Assembly (NCBI GenBank): GCA_028281325.1
Contig: JANQKC010000014.1
Coordinates: 87,310-151,309 of the forward strand
DNA length: 64,000 nt
Reading direction: 5' to 3'
Source: Alphaproteobacteria bacterium
GTDB taxonomy: Bacteria > Pseudomonadota > Alphaproteobacteria > UBA8366
In this document: in pieces, positions 62,298 through 64,000 of the stretch
Layout: every line of letters begins with the position of its first letter
Position numbering within the stretch: position 1 is the first letter of the stretch
The notes under the pieces: generated by a model
Databases searched by the model: none
Seen by the model: the letters and a program-made list of their open reading frames with translations, nothing else
What the model was told of the DNA's origin: nothing
Program-made: the position numbers and the translations under genes

Positions 62298-63902
62298 TTA
62301 CACGGCCGCCGCCGTCGCCGCGCCCTCTTCGGCCGGCGCCGACCGCAGAACCGGCGGATGGGCGCGCTGGCCGCAATCGTCGCGATCGCAAACACGGCAG
62401 GTAACGCCGACCGGAACGATGGCGGCGTCCGACGCCAGGTCCATACCGTCGCTGTAGGCAAACCTGTCGGCATGCGCCACATCGCAACCGATCGCGACGG
62501 CGAAATGCCGCAATGACGATGGCCCGCCGATGGCCGGCTTCGACACCGTTCGCGCAACGGTAAAGAAGGTCGACCCGTCGGGCATGCGTTCGACCTGCCG
62601 GCTGATCTGACCGGGCGACATGAAGGCCGCATGAAGGATAGCGCGAGGACACACACCGCCGTAGCGCGGAATCCGAAGACCCGAGATCGAGAACCGCTTG
62701 CAGATGTTGCCGGCGATATCGACTTTGACGAAATGCAACGGCACGCCGGTCGCGCCCGGACGCTGCAAGGTCGTCAGGCGGTGACACACTTGTTCGACGC
62801 TGGCCTGAAACCGATCCTGAAGCCGCTTGACGTCATAGCGTCCTTCCTCCGCCGCGGACAGGAACCCATCGTAAGGCATGAGAACGGCGCCCGCGAAATA
62901 CGCGGCCAACGCCCTGCGGCATAGCTGAATCGCCGCGTCGCCGTCGAGCGCGCCTTCGGACGCGCAGGCGTCAATCGCATCGCCGAATGCCGACAGGCCG
63001 ACCTGTTTCGCGAGTTGGAACAACCGGCTTGCCGGCGACAGCGATTCAACCAGATACAGAGTGCCCGTCTCGGCATCGAACCGCGCCAGCGACGATTGCC
63101 CCGTCTCGGCCGGCATTGTTCGCACGGTAACGCCATAATGGTCGGACAATCGTTCGACCATGCCCGCTTGCGAGTCGTAATCGCTCAATCCGGCGGCTTG
63201 ACGGGCATCCTCCGCCGCCGCTTCCAGGGACGCGAAGTGGTTCAGTCGATCTTGAACGAAGTCGGTGACCTGTTCCTCCGGCGACCGCGAACCGCCCATG
63301 CCCGCGTGATCGCCGCCGGAACTCAACGACAGCATCCGGCCGATGATTTCGGCCAGCCGTTCGCTTTCGCGCACGACAATGCCGGCAAAACGCTGCTGAT
63401 CTTCCGGCTCCAGGTCCACGTGGTCATGCAGGATTTCGGCGAAGGATCGGATCGGCGTCAGCGCGCTTCGCAATTCATAGGCCGATGTCGACAGGAAATC
63501 GTCATCTGTCATACGCTCGCGCAACCATTCCACATCCTCGCGCGTGCGCCGGAACACGCGGTAGAAATCCAGCAACGCCCGCCCGGCCGACGGCGTGACA
63601 TTGACGATGTCCCGCAAGTCGCCGCGCGTGACGCCGCATTCGCGGAATACCGGATCGCCGAACATTTCCATCAGATCGACAAGCAATCGCGCGTCGTCAT
63701 CCTGCGTCAGCATGTCCGGACTGATGTCGAAGGCGTCCGCGGTCCGTTCCAACAACCGCAGCGTCATCGGCCGTTGGTTCCTTTCGATCATGTTGAGGTA
63801 ACTGGGCGAAATGCCGAGGTCTTTCGCCAGCGCAACCTGGGTTACGCCGGTCTCGCGCCGGATCCGGCGCAGCTTGTTTCCCAACCAGATGCTGTTCGCC
63901 AT
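62298..63902 (-). CDS. ScfR-family transcriptional regulator with inserted pseudo-histidine-kinase DHp domain
   Basis: A 534-residue regulator. Residues about 6-62 are an XRE-type helix-turn-helix (LRRIRRETGVTQVALAKDLGISPSYLNMIERNQRPMT). Residues about 250-345 are the IrrE/peptidase-like part without an HExxH zinc site. Residues about 375-520 are the ScfR C-terminal acyl-CoA-sensing domain, ending in the Cys cluster CRVCDRDDCGQRAHPPV (Cys502, 505, 510). This is the family of RamB, PrpC-type and PccR regulators of acetate and propionate use. Unusually, residues 134-195 (DDFLSTSAYELRSALTPIRSF and on) align with the DHp domain of the neighbouring kinase, with Tyr142 in place of the phospho-His. 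ATG 63902 is preferred over TTG 63923. Confidence 0.85.
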   Translation of the reverse strand: MANSIWLGNKLRRIRRETGVTQVALAKDLGISPSYLNMIERNQRPMTLRLLERTADAFDISPDMLTQDDDARLLVDLMEMFGDPVFRECGVTRGDLRDIVNVTPSAGRALLDFYRVFRRTREDVEWLRERMTDDDFLSTSAYELRSALTPIRSFAEILHDHVDLEPEDQQRFAGIVVRESERLAEIIGRMLSLSSGGDHAGMGGSRSPEEQVTDFVQDRLNHFASLEAAAEDARQAAGLSDYDSQAGMVERLSDHYGVTVRTMPAETGQSSLARFDAETGTLYLVESLSPASRLFQLAKQVGLSAFGDAIDACASEGALDGDAAIQLCRRALAAYFAGAVLMPYDGFLSAAEEGRYDVKRLQDRFQASVEQVCHRLTTLQRPGATGVPLHFVKVDIAGNICKRFSISGLRIPRYGGVCPRAILHAAFMSPGQISRQVERMPDGSTFFTVARTVSKPAIGGPSSLRHFAVAIGCDVAHADRFAYSDGMDLASDAAIVPVGVTCRVCDRDDCGQRAHPPVLRSAPAEEGAATAAAV

Positions 63903-63925
63903 GATGCCCCGACCATAACCCAAAC

Positions 63926-63971
63926 TTCACAATGTTCACAACCTAACAGTGTTTCCCGTTAGGTGTTCACA
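63926..63971. promoter_or_regulatory. Repeat cluster before the ScfR-type regulator (probable autoregulatory operator)
   Basis: TTCACA at 63926-63931 and 63935-63940 (9-base period) and again at 63966-63971. Between them lies the inverted repeat CCTAAC (63942-63947)/GTTAGG (63958-63963). This is immediately upstream of the regulator start on the minus strand, in an AT-richer patch. ScfR-type regulators commonly control their own gene. Confidence 0.5.
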
Positions 63972-64000
63972 TATTTGCCCTTGTAGGCCCACGCGGACAT

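Overview
The window is a GC-rich (roughly 63-65% by eye) stretch of an alphaproteobacterial chromosome, most like the Rhodospirillales. The signs are a complete division and cell wall (dcw) cluster, the CxC form of the DNA ligase zinc finger, a meso-diaminopimelate MurE, an FtsZ with a very long C-terminal linker, and several operator sequences typical of alphaproteobacteria. Almost every base is in a recognisable chromosomal gene. I see no IS element, no integrase, no tRNA and no CRISPR array. The one compositionally foreign spot is an AT-rich promoter plus orphan gene at 4.0-5.0 kb.

Layout. 0-9.7 kb: the end of an amidase, an FAD-linked dehydrogenase, a small secreted DUF protein, a DUF3179 protein, the AT-rich orphan gene, a fused hydantoinase/oxoprolinase and a DUF3750 membrane protein. 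9.7-11.6 kb: a TerB/J-domain cochaperone, a peptidoglycan amidase (probably starting at CTG) and the RNase P RNA. 11.6-30.6 kb: the dcw operon mraZ-rsmH-ftsL-ftsI-murE-murF-mraY-murD-ftsW-murG-murC-murB-ddl-ftsQ-ftsA-ftsZ, nearly all overlapping or a few bases apart. It is preceded by a textbook MraZ box and by a tandem LexA-like repeat, and ends in a strong intrinsic terminator. 30.8-36.6 kb: lpxC, bamD, recN and ligA. 36.6-46.6 kb: mostly minus-strand housekeeping genes (aminopeptidase P, prmA, uvrD/pcrA, a CLC protein, a GGDEF protein, a thioesterase), plus a plus-strand HtrA-like protein that has lost all three catalytic residues. 46.8-52.4 kb: an ArsR-methyltransferase regulator (SahR-like)-metF-metH operon behind a perfect 20-bp palindrome. 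52.7-55.3 kb: mlaA and ettA.

The most unusual region is 55.4-64.0 kb, a minus-strand signalling locus resembling the CrbS/acetate-utilisation neighbourhood: a membrane PAS-exonuclease, a CBS/DUF294 nucleotidyltransferase, a symporter-histidine kinase, a small two-TM partner, a stand-alone receiver domain, a 28-residue single-TM protein and a ScfR-type (short-chain acyl-CoA family) transcription factor. The transcription factor carries, between its DNA-binding and sensor parts, a domain nearly superimposable on the DHp domain of the neighbouring kinase, but with the phospho-accepting His replaced by Tyr. Since the receiver has no DNA-binding output, I infer that it (or the kinase) may dock on this pseudo-DHp domain to couple kinase state to transcription. 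Paired TTCACA-N3-TTCACA repeats lie before both the regulator and the 28-residue gene. This arrangement is the best candidate here for an undescribed system.
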